64,000 bases of DNA, from NCBI RefSeq assembly GCF_024622505.1, contig NZ_JANKAS010000008.1, forward strand, positions 1 through 64,000. Reading direction: 5' to 3'. Positions within the stretch are counted from its first letter, which is position 1. Every line of letters begins with the position of its first letter. The notes under the pieces are model-generated. The model worked only from the letters and a program-made list of their open reading frames with translations, was not told the origin of the DNA and made no database searches. Positions 39,300 to 48,921 of the stretch are shown piece after piece. The position numbers and the translations under genes were made by a program. The stretch comes from Irregularibacter muris. GTDB taxonomy: Bacteria; Bacillota; Clostridia; Eubacteriales; Garciellaceae.

Positions 39300-40808
39300 G
39301 TGGCAAAAAGAATGATCAGAAATATCACTTTAGTATTACTTATGGTTTTTATCTGCATCATGGGTGTGCAGCTTCATGAGGGTTTATTATCTCATTTTTG
39401 GAGCCCTCAAAGTAGTAATCATCTCTCCCAACATGGATTACATCATTATGATCTAGAGGCTAGATTTGTAGAGAAGGATAATACCCTGCAGGTAATACAA
39501 AGGACTACATATTTTAATAAACATTCCAAAGATTTTGAGACTATTTATTTTCATTTATATCCCAATGCCTATGGGGACAAAGAAAATCTTCCCTTCCCAT
39601 CAGATGAAATGGAATTTGCTTATCCAAAGGGGTTTGAACCAGGCAATATAGAAATAAAAAATGTCAAGGTGCAAGGAAAGCAAGTCAAATATGATGTGGA
39701 AGGCCAACAAAAAACTATTCTCAAAATTGATTTACCAGAAGTATTAAAATCCCAAGGGGAAGTTACTCTTTATTTTGAATATGAAGTAAAGATTCCGCCT
39801 TCAGCTAGCAGATTTGGTTATGGAGAGACTACTTACAATCTGGGAAATTGGTATCCTGTTGCTGCTGTATATGATGATGAGGGATGGAATTTAGACCCCT
39901 ATTATGCTATAGGAGACCCCTTTTACAGTGAAGTAAGCAATTATAAAGTTTCTTTAACCCTACCAAAGGAATATCAATTGGCTACCACAGGGGACATTGT
40001 AAATACACAAAAAACAAAGGGACAGAAGAAAGAAAAGACATGGACAGTTCAGGCCAATGGGGTAAGAGATTTTGCCTGGGTGATGAGCAAGGATTTTAAA
40101 ATATTACGGGACAAAGCGGGAGATACAGATATTCACGTATATTATGGGGAAAATCAGCAGGGCAAGAAGGCTTTAGAGGTGGCAAAGGATTCTATTGATA
40201 TTTTTAATAAAAGTTTTGGAATTTATCCCTACAAACAGTTTTCAGTAGTAGCCAGTGATTTCTACATTGGAGGAATGGAATACCCTAATTTGGTATATAT
40301 AGATAAAAATGTTTTTGCTATGGATACTACCTTGATGTTGGAATATATCATCGCCCATGAAACTGCTCATCAATGGTGGTATGGTATAGTAGGGAATAAT
40401 CAGGTGAAGGAGCCTTGGATAGATGAGGCCTTAACGGAGTATTCTACAATTTTATATTTCAGGGAGAAGTATGGAGAAGAAATAGGAATGCGGGTATTTA
40501 AAACCATGGTGGTCGATGATTACACTAGAATAAAGGATAAACTCCCAGGAAAGAAAGAAATTATTGCCAGAAGCGTTGATGAATTTAAAGACAATCGAGA
40601 ATATTCTGGACTGGTCTATAGTAAAGGGGCTATAATGTTTTATCAGTTAGAAAAGGAGATTGGAAAGGAAAATATGCTTTCTATATTACAATATTATATG
40701 GGGGAAAATCAATTTACCAATGTACAGGGAAAAGATATAAAGAGTATTACCAAAGCGGTTACCGGCAAGGATTATCAGAAGTTTTTTGAACGATGGTTAG
40801 GGAAATAA
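39300..40808 (+). CDS. M1 family metallopeptidase, membrane-anchored
   Basis: About 502 residues. N-terminal membrane segment (ITLVLLMVFICIMGVQL), then an aminopeptidase N-like beta domain, GGMEYPN (the exopeptidase GxMEN equivalent), zinc site HETAH (HExxH) with the third ligand Glu in DEALTEY, and a short helical end; much shorter than classic PepN because the C-terminal domain is missing. Probably cleaves peptides outside the membrane. GTG at 39300 (nine bases after AAGGAA) or GTG 39291 is the start. Stands alone between the tRNA cluster and a terminator. Confidence 0.88.
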   Translation: MAKRMIRNITLVLLMVFICIMGVQLHEGLLSHFWSPQSSNHLSQHGLHHYDLEARFVEKDNTLQVIQRTTYFNKHSKDFETIYFHLYPNAYGDKENLPFPSDEMEFAYPKGFEPGNIEIKNVKVQGKQVKYDVEGQQKTILKIDLPEVLKSQGEVTLYFEYEVKIPPSASRFGYGETTYNLGNWYPVAAVYDDEGWNLDPYYAIGDPFYSEVSNYKVSLTLPKEYQLATTGDIVNTQKTKGQKKEKTWTVQANGVRDFAWVMSKDFKILRDKAGDTDIHVYYGENQQGKKALEVAKDSIDIFNKSFGIYPYKQFSVVASDFYIGGMEYPNLVYIDKNVFAMDTTLMLEYIIAHETAHQWWYGIVGNNQVKEPWIDEALTEYSTILYFREKYGEEIGMRVFKTMVVDDYTRIKDKLPGKKEIIARSVDEFKDNREYSGLVYSKGAIMFYQLEKEIGKENMLSILQYYMGENQFTNVQGKDIKSITKAVTGKDYQKFFERWLGK

Positions 40809-40812
40809 AAAA

Positions 40813-40842
40813 AGGGTGGAAGTTTATTCTTCCCCCTATTTT
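40813..40842 (+). terminator. Terminator after M1 peptidase gene
   Basis: AGGGTGGAAG pairs imperfectly with CTTCCCCCT, then ATTTTT. Confidence 0.6.
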
Positions 40843-40916
40843 TGATGCTAGAGTATCATAAATAAATATATATTTCTTATTTGCAGAAGCGGATAATCCC
40901 TACCTTTTACCTTAGC

Positions 40917-41903
40917 TTATAAAATATTCTTTCTTTTTATCCGAATATCTTCTCCATAAAATTTATAAAGTTGAAAATGCCCCAGTATTCTGGAGGTAAA
41001 ACGATTAGGATATTTTTCTTGAAGCTCTCTGAGGGACAAGTTAGTGGATATCACCATTTTTTTTCCTGTAAGTAAGCGCTTATTGATGATGTTAAATAAT
41101 TCCATTTTTGCAAACTCTGTTAGATTCTCAGTTCCCAAATCATCAATGATGAGTAGATCGCTTAAATAAATTCTTTCTAACAAAGTATTTTCTTGGTTGT
41201 TATTTTGATCAAATTTATTTTTTCGAATAAAGTCTATCAAATCCGAGGAGGTTTGATAAAGGACAATTTTACCCTTTTGTAATAATTCCTTTGCAATGGC
41301 ATGGGAAAGAAAGGTTTTTCCAAGACCAGGGCTGCCGTAAAAGAAAAGATTTTTGTTGTGATTTTCAAAGTCTTTAGCATAATTAATACATCCCAGTAAA
41401 ATGTTTTCCATATTCTTACGGGGGCTTTCCTCTTGGCCCTCTTGTTCTTTATCGGCATAATAGTCTATATGAAAAGTATCAAAGTTTTCTTTTTCTAATA
41501 AATTATGTAAGTTAGATTGCACATAGGCTTTATCGATTAGACGTTGTTCAAAACATTTACAACGTTTTGTTCCAATAAAACCCTTGTCTTGACAAAAGTT
41601 ACAAGAAAACTTGAGTTCCAAATAATCTACAGGATAACCATGGGAAGCCAATATTTCAGCTCTTTCCATTTGTAAGTCAATACTTTTTTCCTTAAGTTTG
41701 GCAGTGAGCTGTTCTACCTGTTCTGGATGGGACTGCACAGCTTTTACTACCTCTAACCCTATTTCTCTCATTTTATTTTCAATGAGAGCTAACTCAGGGA
41801 TCTCCTGGTAGAGTTTTTCTTTACGCATTTTTAGTTTTCTTTGACTATCTTCCCTTTTCTTATCATACTCTTGGATAATGTCAACAATAAGTGATTTAAT
41901 CAC
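40917..41903 (-). CDS. dnaC: Helicase loader ATPase (DnaC/DnaI-like)
   Basis: 328 residues. N-terminal helical region, a zinc-ribbon-like CNFCQDKGFIGTKRCKC, and an AAA+ domain with Walker A GSPGLGKTFL, Walker B LLIIDDLGTE, sensor-1 MVISTNLS and arginine residues near RFTSRILGHF. Loads DnaB helicase. Its start overlaps the dnaD-like gene end by eight bases, so both are one operon, the usual clostridial primosome pair. It is on the minus strand, hence head-on to replication leaving the origin. Confidence 0.9.
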   Translation of the reverse strand: MIKSLIVDIIQEYDKKREDSQRKLKMRKEKLYQEIPELALIENKMREIGLEVVKAVQSHPEQVEQLTAKLKEKSIDLQMERAEILASHGYPVDYLELKFSCNFCQDKGFIGTKRCKCFEQRLIDKAYVQSNLHNLLEKENFDTFHIDYYADKEQEGQEESPRKNMENILLGCINYAKDFENHNKNLFFYGSPGLGKTFLSHAIAKELLQKGKIVLYQTSSDLIDFIRKNKFDQNNNQENTLLERIYLSDLLIIDDLGTENLTEFAKMELFNIINKRLLTGKKMVISTNLSLRELQEKYPNRFTSRILGHFQLYKFYGEDIRIKRKNIL

Positions 41904-42918
41904 TTATATCACTCCTAGTTCTTTTTAAAAGTTTTTTTTCTAGACTCTCTATATCATAGCTATGATCTAGATCAAGCTTACTACTGATTTTTTGAGAAGG
42001 CTTTTTGGGCGTATATTTTTTGTCTGCAACCATAGGTTGTTCATTTTTCACCTCTTGCAGGGTGGTAAAGCCTTTGTCATGCCAATCAGTAAGAATTTTA
42101 TCAATATAATTGAAATTAGGCTCAGAAATTGCTGTAGTTTTTGCACAGGCTTCTAAAATAATCTCTATGTCTAAATTATATTTTATAATCCACTTATCCA
42201 TTAATTCTTCTTCTTTTTGGGAAGGTTGCCTGTTTTTAAACCCAAGGGAAGACATGATTTTAAAGTATTTTTCCCATTTATCTCTATGGGTACCCATGTA
42301 CTTTTCAGCATCTTCTACATCGATAATGCCAGCATCATACCAGTTAAGAGCTACTTTTCTGATATAGGCCATTTCCTTACGTCCCCGACTAAAGCAATCC
42401 TCTAGCATGAGAATAATGACCTCGGGAGAAAAGGAATATTCAGTCATCCATTGGTGAAAAAGCTTCATTTCCATAGGACTCAATGGTCGCCCATACATTT
42501 TCTCAATAATTTCATGCATTTCTTTTACCTTTTGGTTTTTTCTAGAAGAAACCAACTCCTGGGTAGATCCTTCGACTGTATTGGAGGTTACCAAGGAAGA
42601 TTTATTTAATACCACCTCTTTTATATTTAAAAAGGAAATCATCTTGTTTTCATCTTCAGCCGGAGATATATGGACAATGCCTTGAGCTTGCCAATAATTC
42701 CAGGCTTTCACTACATCAGATTCTAATAAGCCCAAGGCTTTAGCGATTACTTCATTAGAAATGCTGTGATTTGTACTTTGAAAACAAAACTTTAGCCCCA
42801 GAAGATATACTTTGACAAAGTCACCGGGAGCTTTTGGTAAATAATGATTGATAAATAAATTTTCCACTGGGGTAATTCCTAAGTCGTCATTTTGTATTGT
42901 AAGTTGAAACTTGTTCAA
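41896..42918 (-). CDS. dnaD: DnaD domain primosome protein
   Basis: 340 residues. N-terminal winged-helix part (residues 1-100) and two DnaD (DnaB_2) repeats, each ending in the YIRKVALNWYDAGI / YIDKILTDWHDKGF pattern. Acts with the loader and DnaA/PriA in bringing helicase to origin or stalled forks. C-terminal tail is Lys/Ser-rich. Immediately upstream of and overlapping dnaC. Located 4 kb from dnaB, so all visible primosome parts sit near the origin. Confidence 0.88.
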   Translation of the reverse strand: MNKFQLTIQNDDLGITPVENLFINHYLPKAPGDFVKVYLLGLKFCFQSTNHSISNEVIAKALGLLESDVVKAWNYWQAQGIVHISPAEDENKMISFLNIKEVVLNKSSLVTSNTVEGSTQELVSSRKNQKVKEMHEIIEKMYGRPLSPMEMKLFHQWMTEYSFSPEVIILMLEDCFSRGRKEMAYIRKVALNWYDAGIIDVEDAEKYMGTHRDKWEKYFKIMSSLGFKNRQPSQKEEELMDKWIIKYNLDIEIILEACAKTTAISEPNFNYIDKILTDWHDKGFTTLQEVKNEQPMVADKKYTPKKPSQKISSKLDLDHSYDIESLEKKLLKRTRSDISD

Positions 42919-43084
42919 TCAATACACCATCCTTTAGAAATTATACTTCTATTATAGCATAATTGGGACAGGTATATCATATGCTAAAACCATATGGAAG
43001 GAATTTTTAAAAAAAATCCCGTATTCTGTTGTATTTTATGAAATATGTGGTAAACTATGAATGTTCGTGAATTTATATAAAAAC

Positions 43085-43101
43085 GTTACATAAACGTTAC
43101 A
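43085..43101 (-). promoter_or_regulatory. WalR-like operator upstream of M23 peptidase gene
   Basis: On the minus strand TGTAAC-GTTTA-TGTAAC, an exact match to the WalR (YycF) consensus TGTWAH-N5-TGTWAH. A second, inverted TGTAA-N5-TTACA lies at 43107-43121. The cell-wall endopeptidase gene starts 57 bases downstream, the type of target WalRK controls. Confidence 0.55.
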
Positions 43102-43157
43102 AACTTTGTAAAGACATTACATACATATAAGGGAAATGATTATAGGGGAGTGTAAAC

Positions 43158-44612
43158 ATGGGAGAAATACTTGAGAAGATGAAGAAGATTTTTAAGGAAT
43201 TTTCCAGTAAAATAACACAAATAAATAGAGACAAAAAAGTTTTACGGATGAAAGAATTAATCATTAAAAGAAAATTAGGATTGACCCTATCTTTTACGGC
43301 CATAGTTGTGGCATCTTTATTATTTCTGGGAGCTTATCAATCAGGTCTAGGGTATAAAGTCATTTTCAATGGTCAGGAGATAGGCGTTGTAAAAAGGCAA
43401 CAAGATTTTCAACAGCTATTGGAAGGGATGAAGGAAGAAATCACTTTAGCTAGAGGAGATGAGGTTCTTTTCCAGCAGGAGGTAGCCTTTGAAAAAATCA
43501 GAATAGAGAAGGAAGATATTACTTCAGAGGATCATCTTCAAAAGGCTTTATCTCAAAGTGTTGAATTGAAAAAGGCCGGTGCAATTATCAAAATTGACGG
43601 TAAGGAAGTTGTTGCTGTAGAAAACAAAAACATTGCAGAGGATATTTTAGAAGAAATTAAAAAACCATATACAAACACAAAAGAAAATGTAGAACTTAAG
43701 GAAGTTAGTTTTGTAGAGAAGGTAGAAATAGTGGAAAAAGATATTCCGCTAGGGAAAATTTCTCCTAAAGAGGAAGCCACCCAGTATTTGGAGCAAGGAA
43801 CAGATGAAGTAGAAATCTACCAAGTTGCTTTGGGAGATACTACTTGGGATATCTCTAGAGCCTTTGATGTGGGAATCAGAGAAATAGAAGAAAGTAATCC
43901 TGATGTAAACATTGATGATTTACATCCTGGAGATGAAATTAATTTAACTGTACCAAAGCCTTTTATCAGTATAAAAAGTGTACAAGTTATGACAACCACT
44001 GAACAAACTCCTTTTGAAACCATCTATAAAGAGGATAAGAAGTTAGAGAAAGGGAAACAAAAGGTTATTACTGAAGGAAAATATGGGGCTAAGGAAGTTA
44101 CAGCAGAGATAGTCTTTAAAAATGGAATAGAAGAGACCAAAACTATTTTGTCAGAAAAAGTGATAAAAGAACCTACAGATAAAGTTGTAGCAAAGGGCAC
44201 CAAAGCAAAGCCCTCTACGGCTAGAACGGGACAATTCAGTAGACCTGCATCAGGACGGACAGGAGCAGGAGGATTATTTGGTGTCGCGCGATCCGGTGGA
44301 AGACGTCATGCAGGAATCGATATTGCAAATAGTACAGGGACCCCTATTTATGCGGCAGATGGAGGAAGTGTCACCAGCTTTATCGGCTATAGGGGTGGAT
44401 ATGGTTATATTGTGGAAGTGAATCATGGGGCAGGCTATACCACAAGGTATGCCCACCTAAGTAAAATACTAGTAAGCTCAGGGCAAAGAGTATCCAAAGG
44501 ACAGCAAATTGCAAAGATGGGTAATACTGGAAATAGTACAGGTCCCCATTTGCATTTTGAAATTCGAAAAAATGGGACACCTCAAAATCCATTTAATTAT
44601 ATATCCAGGTAG
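43158..44612 (+). CDS. M23 family peptidase with LysM and G5 domains
   Basis: 484 residues. Membrane anchor (about 38-62), an unassigned extracellular region, LysM domain (about 218-268, YQVALGDTTWDISRAF), G5 domain (about 275-350) and a C-terminal M23 lysostaphin-type zinc endopeptidase with zinc ligands in GRRHAGIDIA (HxxxD) and GPHLHFEI (HxH). Expected to cut peptidoglycan cross-links outside the membrane while bound to the wall through LysM/G5. ATG 43158 after TAGGGGAG. The WalR-like operator at 43085-43101 fits this job. Followed by a long terminator. Confidence 0.93.
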   Translation: MGEILEKMKKIFKEFSSKITQINRDKKVLRMKELIIKRKLGLTLSFTAIVVASLLFLGAYQSGLGYKVIFNGQEIGVVKRQQDFQQLLEGMKEEITLARGDEVLFQQEVAFEKIRIEKEDITSEDHLQKALSQSVELKKAGAIIKIDGKEVVAVENKNIAEDILEEIKKPYTNTKENVELKEVSFVEKVEIVEKDIPLGKISPKEEATQYLEQGTDEVEIYQVALGDTTWDISRAFDVGIREIEESNPDVNIDDLHPGDEINLTVPKPFISIKSVQVMTTTEQTPFETIYKEDKKLEKGKQKVITEGKYGAKEVTAEIVFKNGIEETKTILSEKVIKEPTDKVVAKGTKAKPSTARTGQFSRPASGRTGAGGLFGVARSGGRRHAGIDIANSTGTPIYAADGGSVTSFIGYRGGYGYIVEVNHGAGYTTRYAHLSKILVSSGQRVSKGQQIAKMGNTGNSTGPHLHFEIRKNGTPQNPFNYISR

Positions 44613-44619
44613 AGGAAAG

Positions 44620-44669
44620 AAGATAGAAAAATCCGGTCAATACTTATTTTGACCGGATTTTTCTATCTT
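44620..44669. terminator. Bidirectional terminator between M23 and S8 genes
   Basis: Perfect 21-base arms 44620-44640 and 44649-44669 with an eight-base loop. Serves the convergent M23 (plus) and S8 (minus) genes. Confidence 0.85.
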
Positions 44670-44704
44670 TACCTATTCTCTTTTATTTAGTGTCTACCTT
44701 GTTT

Positions 44705-45916
44705 TTACTTGAACTCATTGCTAAGTAGTTTCTCAATATTAAGAATACCTTTCCCTTGAATATTTTTATCCACATGAAGACTGTCGCAGGACATTTCTAT
44801 AGCAAGTTTTACCTCCTCTGGGGTAAATTGAGGATGCTTTTCCAAGAGTAAAGCAATTGCTCCTGTCACTATGGCAGAGGAGGCAGAGGTACCAGAAAAA
44901 GATAGATAGGGATGAAACTTGGTATTGAAATTTAAAGATATAATTTGTCGGGCGGGAGCCACTAAATCGGGTTTTGTCCCATTTGCCAGGGTAGGGCCTC
45001 TACTGGAAAAATCACATAGGCCATCTTCCATACCTGGCCGTGCAGTTTTTTTACTCCCTCCTACAGTGATCACCTTTTCCGAAGTACCGGGGGATAGGAT
45101 AGTGGATTGGTGGGGCCCGTTATTGCCGGCAGCACACACTACAGTTATGTTCTCATCCCACAGGGTGTTTACTGCCTCCACCAAAGGATCCCATACTACC
45201 GGATAGGGATAATCTACGCCAAAGGGTAGATGAAGGATTTGAATATTGTGCTTTTCTTTATTTTCCAATACCCATTGTAGGGCTTGTAGAACACTTTTAG
45301 TTTCACCAGATCCAGATTGGTCCAAGCATTTTAAACCAATAAGTAGGGCATCGGGTGCAATTCCCTTATATTGTCCCTTAGACATTATACCGTTTCCAGC
45401 CATACAACCGGCCCCAAAGGTGCCATGACCATGATCATCATAGGCTCTAGAAAGATTATGGATAAAATCTTTAAAATAAATAATCCTATTTTTAGGCCTA
45501 GATAAGTCACCATGGGGATGAATCCCTGTATCTAAATGGGCAATAACTACATTTCTTCCCGTATAACCAAATTGATTTACCTGAGATGAACCTATCTTAT
45601 CCGTCACTTCATCCATACAGGAATATACCCTATGATTTGCAGACATATAAGTAATAGCGGGCAGGTTTAAAATTTTTTTTATATGTTTAATAGGTACCTT
45701 GGAATAAAAACTATTAATAATAGAGAAGTATTCTATATCTCTGCATCCCAATCTTTTAAAAGTTCTCTCTATAGAATGTTCAACACCTTTTTTCACTTGG
45801 ATAATCATGGGGAAATGGGATATAGGATAGGATTCTAAATTCCATAGAATGGAAGGCTCTATCCTATTGTTATGATTTAATCCTATGGACTTAATAAAAT
45901 TAGAAAAACTTTTCAT
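44705..45916 (-). CDS. S8 family serine peptidase (subtilisin-like)
   Basis: 403 residues. Subtilisin catalytic triad: Asp in IAHLDTGI, His in DDHGHGTFGAG and Ser in SFSGTSASSAI; oxyanion Asn in CAAGNNGP. The N-terminal 100 residues look like an inhibitor-type propeptide, but I see no signal peptide, so it may be intracellular or leave by an unknown route. Similar sporulation-linked S8 proteases occur in Clostridia. Convergent with the M23 gene; its own promoter would lie in 45917-46000. Confidence 0.93.
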   Translation of the reverse strand: MKSFSNFIKSIGLNHNNRIEPSILWNLESYPISHFPMIIQVKKGVEHSIERTFKRLGCRDIEYFSIINSFYSKVPIKHIKKILNLPAITYMSANHRVYSCMDEVTDKIGSSQVNQFGYTGRNVVIAHLDTGIHPHGDLSRPKNRIIYFKDFIHNLSRAYDDHGHGTFGAGCMAGNGIMSKGQYKGIAPDALLIGLKCLDQSGSGETKSVLQALQWVLENKEKHNIQILHLPFGVDYPYPVVWDPLVEAVNTLWDENITVVCAAGNNGPHQSTILSPGTSEKVITVGGSKKTARPGMEDGLCDFSSRGPTLANGTKPDLVAPARQIISLNFNTKFHPYLSFSGTSASSAIVTGAIALLLEKHPQFTPEEVKLAIEMSCDSLHVDKNIQGKGILNIEKLLSNEFK

Positions 45917-46290
45917 ATAAAGTTCCTCCCCAAAAAATAGACTATATTATCAAGTTATGTAGGAGCAAGGAAAGTGTGACAGAATAAAAAACTACATTAA
46001 GTAAAGTATCTAAATTAGAGAGCTCGAATTTATAAGGTATTTACAAAGGGATGATTGTCTTTTATATAGAATAAAGTTATCAAGAAAGAAATGCTTGGTA
46101 TAAAATGGATTGTCAGTGGGATTAGGATATAGAAAATTGCCCTTAAAGGTTTATCAAAGTAAATAAGGGGTATAAATATAACTACCTGCTAATGAAAAGT
46201 CATAAGCCCCATAGCAGGGTATATATTTTTACAATCTATGTACTCGTTTTCAAAAAACAAAGATTTCTTGCTATGGAGAAGGAAAATAAA

Positions 46291-46350
46291 AAGCTTTGTT
46301 GAATTGTTATAAAAACAAAGGGGTAATTTTATAAAACAATTATAAAGCTT
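46291..46350. repeat. Long imperfect inverted repeat upstream of permease
   Basis: AAGCTTTGTTGAATTGTTAT (46291-46310) pairs with ATAAAACAATTATAAAGCTT (46331-46350) with several gaps. In the 575-base gap before the permease gene; 45917-46290 otherwise shows nothing. Confidence 0.5.
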
Positions 46351-46391
46351 GAAACTCCGTCCCCTTTTTGGGTGACTGAGTATCAATACAT

Positions 46392-46464
46392 CATTATAAC
46401 TATGGTCTAAAGCCAAAGGTTATAATGCGAAGCAGGGCAGTAAGGTTTAACGCCCCAATGGGGC
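46392..46464 (+). promoter_or_regulatory. Structured leader of the permease gene
   Basis: Two hairpins: CATTATAAC/GTTATAATG (46392-46428) and GCCCC-AAT-GGGGC (46452-46464), just before the ribosome binding site GAAGGGGG. It may be a regulatory RNA. It lacks the conserved core of the purine, preQ1, PRPP and PyrR-binding leaders as I know them, so I cannot name it. Confidence 0.35.
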
Positions 46465-46492
46465 AATCAAAAATTGAAGGGGGTTTACATTT

Positions 46493-47773
46493 ATGTCAGC
46501 AGATCAAAAAACAATGTCTAATGACGGGGTCATTAGAAAAGGCGACTATATCCCGATGGGTAAAAAAACTGTGCTGGGTATTCAACACGTATTTACCATG
46601 TTTGGGGCTACTGTATTGGTGCCTTTGCTAACAGGTTTTAATGTTTCTGTCGCATTATTTGGTGCAGGAGCCGGTACTTTATTATTCCACCTTATGACTA
46701 AAGGGAAAGTGCCAGCATTTCTTGGTTCGTCCTTTGCCTTCATCCCTGTAATTATTGCTGCAGGACAAATGGGGGGAGTAGAACAGGGCAGTGCAGAGTA
46801 TATAGCTAACTTACAATATGCTCAGGGTGGTTTGGTTGTAGCAGGAATTATCTATGTTATTTTAGCCCTTATCATTAAATTAGTGGGACCTGAATTAATT
46901 CATTCCTTGTTCCCACCTATTGTTACAGGACCGATTATTATGGTTATTGGATTAAACTTAGCTCCAACAGCTATTGATATGGCATCTTCTCATTGGTTAT
47001 TGGCATTTATTTGCTTAGTTACGGTAACAGTGGTTAATATTTATGGTAAAGGATTTATTAAAGTATTGCCAGTACTGTGCGGATTGGGCGTTGGGTATAT
47101 TGCTTCTGCATTATTAGGAGTTATAGATTATACTCCAATTAAAGAAGCCGCTTGGCTTTCTGTACCAGCTTTCACTATGGCTAAGTTTAGTGCAAAGGCA
47201 CTTACCATCATTGCTCCTGTAGCCATTGTAACAGTAGTAGAACACGTGGGGGATGTTTTGGCTATTGGAGCTACTGTAGAGGAAGATTTTGTGGCAGATC
47301 CTGGAATTCACCGTACATTAATGGGAGACGGTATTGCCACGGCTATGGCAGGTATGATTGGAGCACCAGCGAATACCACCTATGGAGAAAATACTGGAGT
47401 ATTAGCTTTAACTAAGGTATGGGATCCAGCTATCATGAGAATTGCTGCAGTTTTTGCTATAGCTATCGCTTTTATTGGTAAAATTGGTGGTCTTATTTCC
47501 ACAATACCTTCTGCGGTAGTAGGAGGAATTTCCATTATTTTATTTGGTATGATTGCTTCCATTGGTGTTAGAACAGTAGTAGAAAATAATGTGGACTTTA
47601 AAGCTTCTAGAAACTTAATTATTGCTTCTGTTATTTTAGTATTAGGTATTGGTGGAGCAGTATTTGAAATACCACTTGGCGACAGTCCAATACAATTTTC
47701 TGGTATGGCATTAGCAGCTGTTGCAGGCATAATTCTTAATAAAGTTTTACCATCAGCTGAAAGTGAGCAATAA
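46493..47773 (+). CDS. NCS2 nucleobase permease (uracil-xanthine type)
   Basis: 426 residues, about 14 membrane segments. UraA/PbuX family of proton symporters. QHVFTMFGATVLVPLLTGF and the substrate region EHVGDVLAIGATVEEDF with the NCS2 signature NTTYGENTGVLALTKV are present. The signature (NTTYGENxGV) fits the uracil branch better than the xanthine one. Imports a nucleobase or analogue; its place ahead of the XdhC/YqeB and AllFGH-like genes suggests it feeds that pathway. Followed by its own terminator, 353 bases before yqeC. Confidence 0.9.
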   Translation: MSADQKTMSNDGVIRKGDYIPMGKKTVLGIQHVFTMFGATVLVPLLTGFNVSVALFGAGAGTLLFHLMTKGKVPAFLGSSFAFIPVIIAAGQMGGVEQGSAEYIANLQYAQGGLVVAGIIYVILALIIKLVGPELIHSLFPPIVTGPIIMVIGLNLAPTAIDMASSHWLLAFICLVTVTVVNIYGKGFIKVLPVLCGLGVGYIASALLGVIDYTPIKEAAWLSVPAFTMAKFSAKALTIIAPVAIVTVVEHVGDVLAIGATVEEDFVADPGIHRTLMGDGIATAMAGMIGAPANTTYGENTGVLALTKVWDPAIMRIAAVFAIAIAFIGKIGGLISTIPSAVVGGISIILFGMIASIGVRTVVENNVDFKASRNLIIASVILVLGIGGAVFEIPLGDSPIQFSGMALAAVAGIILNKVLPSAESEQ

Positions 47774-47806
47774 TGAAACTCTAACTACAATATAACCTGC
47801 TTCGTA

Positions 47807-47836
47807 AAAAACTCCTATTCTAGAATAGGAGTTTTT
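47807..47836 (+). terminator. Terminator after permease gene
   Basis: AAAACTCCTATTC with GAATAGGAGTTTT, T-run. The rest of 47837-48126 is A/T-rich without a gene. Confidence 0.85.
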
Positions 47837-48126
47837 TCATTGGAGTTAAATAGAAACAATATTGTTTATCTACAATACATAATAGAATTTTTAGTAAGGT
47901 TGTAAATATTATACAAAGGAATTGCATATACTTTGTAGAATATCCTTACAATATAATACCATCATTTAATAGATTAATAGATTTATGGGAAAATAGTTAT
48001 AGTCAATATCTAAAGAAAACCGATAATGATCTATAATCCTTGTAGAATAATGATAAAATATGATTTAAATAGCCATCATAAGGTATGAATATAAAGAAAG
48101 CTTTTTTATAAGAAAAAGGTGAGAAA

Positions 48127-48921
48127 ATGTTGATATATGATAGTTTGGAAATAAATGGTTTTCCCAGCATAATCTCTTTAGTGGGAGGGGGAGGCAAATC
48201 TACGACTATGTATAGATTTGCCCAGGAATTAAGCCAAAAGGGCAAAAAAGTGTTGGTTACTACCACCACTCATTTGGCCTTACCCAAGGATAATGAAGTG
48301 GAAAAGCTGGTGATTCAACCCGACTACTTAAAAGCTATAGAGGAATTACATAGCTGCTTTGAAAAGCATTTCATAGTTGGTTTAGCAACCACAAAGGTGA
48401 GAGAAGATAAGATAAAGGGAATTTCAGTAGATTGGGTTGGAAAAATCAAAGAAGAAAACATAGCAGATGTTATTCTTGTGGAGGCAGATGGTGCCAATAG
48501 AAAACCCTTTAAGGCCCATGCTAGCCATGAACCAGCCTTGCCTGAAAAAAGTGATGTGGTTATTATAGTGGTTGGAATAGACGCCTTAGGAAAACCGATT
48601 ACAGAACAATATGTCCATCGGCCAAAAAATATATTGAACATTCTTCATCTAGGGGAGGAAGAACAAGATACTATTCTCACCAAAGAAATGATGGCAGAAG
48701 TCATTTTACACAAAAAAGGTCTATTGAAGAAAGTTGAACAGGAAAGCAAAGTCTTTGTACTTATTAATAAAATTGATGAAAAATCTATAGGACAAGCAGA
48801 AGAACTAGCCCAGATTATTTTATCTCGGGATCATCCCAAGAATTTTAAAATCCTGTTGGGACAGGTGCAAAATCCCCTTAATCCAATACTACAAAGAGTG
48901 GAGGAGAAGGAAAAATGGTAG
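48127..48921 (+). CDS. yqeC: Selenium cofactor biosynthesis protein YqeC
   Basis: 264 residues. P-loop ATPase with Walker A VGGGGKSTTMYRF, TTTTHLALP and the family stretch VLVEADGANRKPFKAHASHEPALP. YqeC is required together with YqeB and SelD for activity of selenium-dependent molybdenum hydroxylases such as purine hydroxylase or xanthine dehydrogenase; its step is thought to be in maturation of the Se-containing cofactor. First gene of yqeC-mocA-xdhC-yqeB, each overlapping the next. ATG 48127 after AAGGTGAG. Confidence 0.93.
   Translation: MLIYDSLEINGFPSIISLVGGGGKSTTMYRFAQELSQKGKKVLVTTTTHLALPKDNEVEKLVIQPDYLKAIEELHSCFEKHFIVGLATTKVREDKIKGISVDWVGKIKEENIADVILVEADGANRKPFKAHASHEPALPEKSDVVIIVVGIDALGKPITEQYVHRPKNILNILHLGEEEQDTILTKEMMAEVILHKKGLLKKVEQESKVFVLINKIDEKSIGQAEELAQIILSRDHPKNFKILLGQVQNPLNPILQRVEEKEKW

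Noticed and set aside
45917-46290. Gene in the gap before the permease
   Set aside because: Only short frames without binding sites or motifs.
46392-46490. Purine riboswitch
   Set aside because: The three-way junction core and the two interacting loops are missing.
47380-47730. Minus-strand ORF inside the permease gene
   Set aside because: Shadow of the real gene; no binding site or family features.
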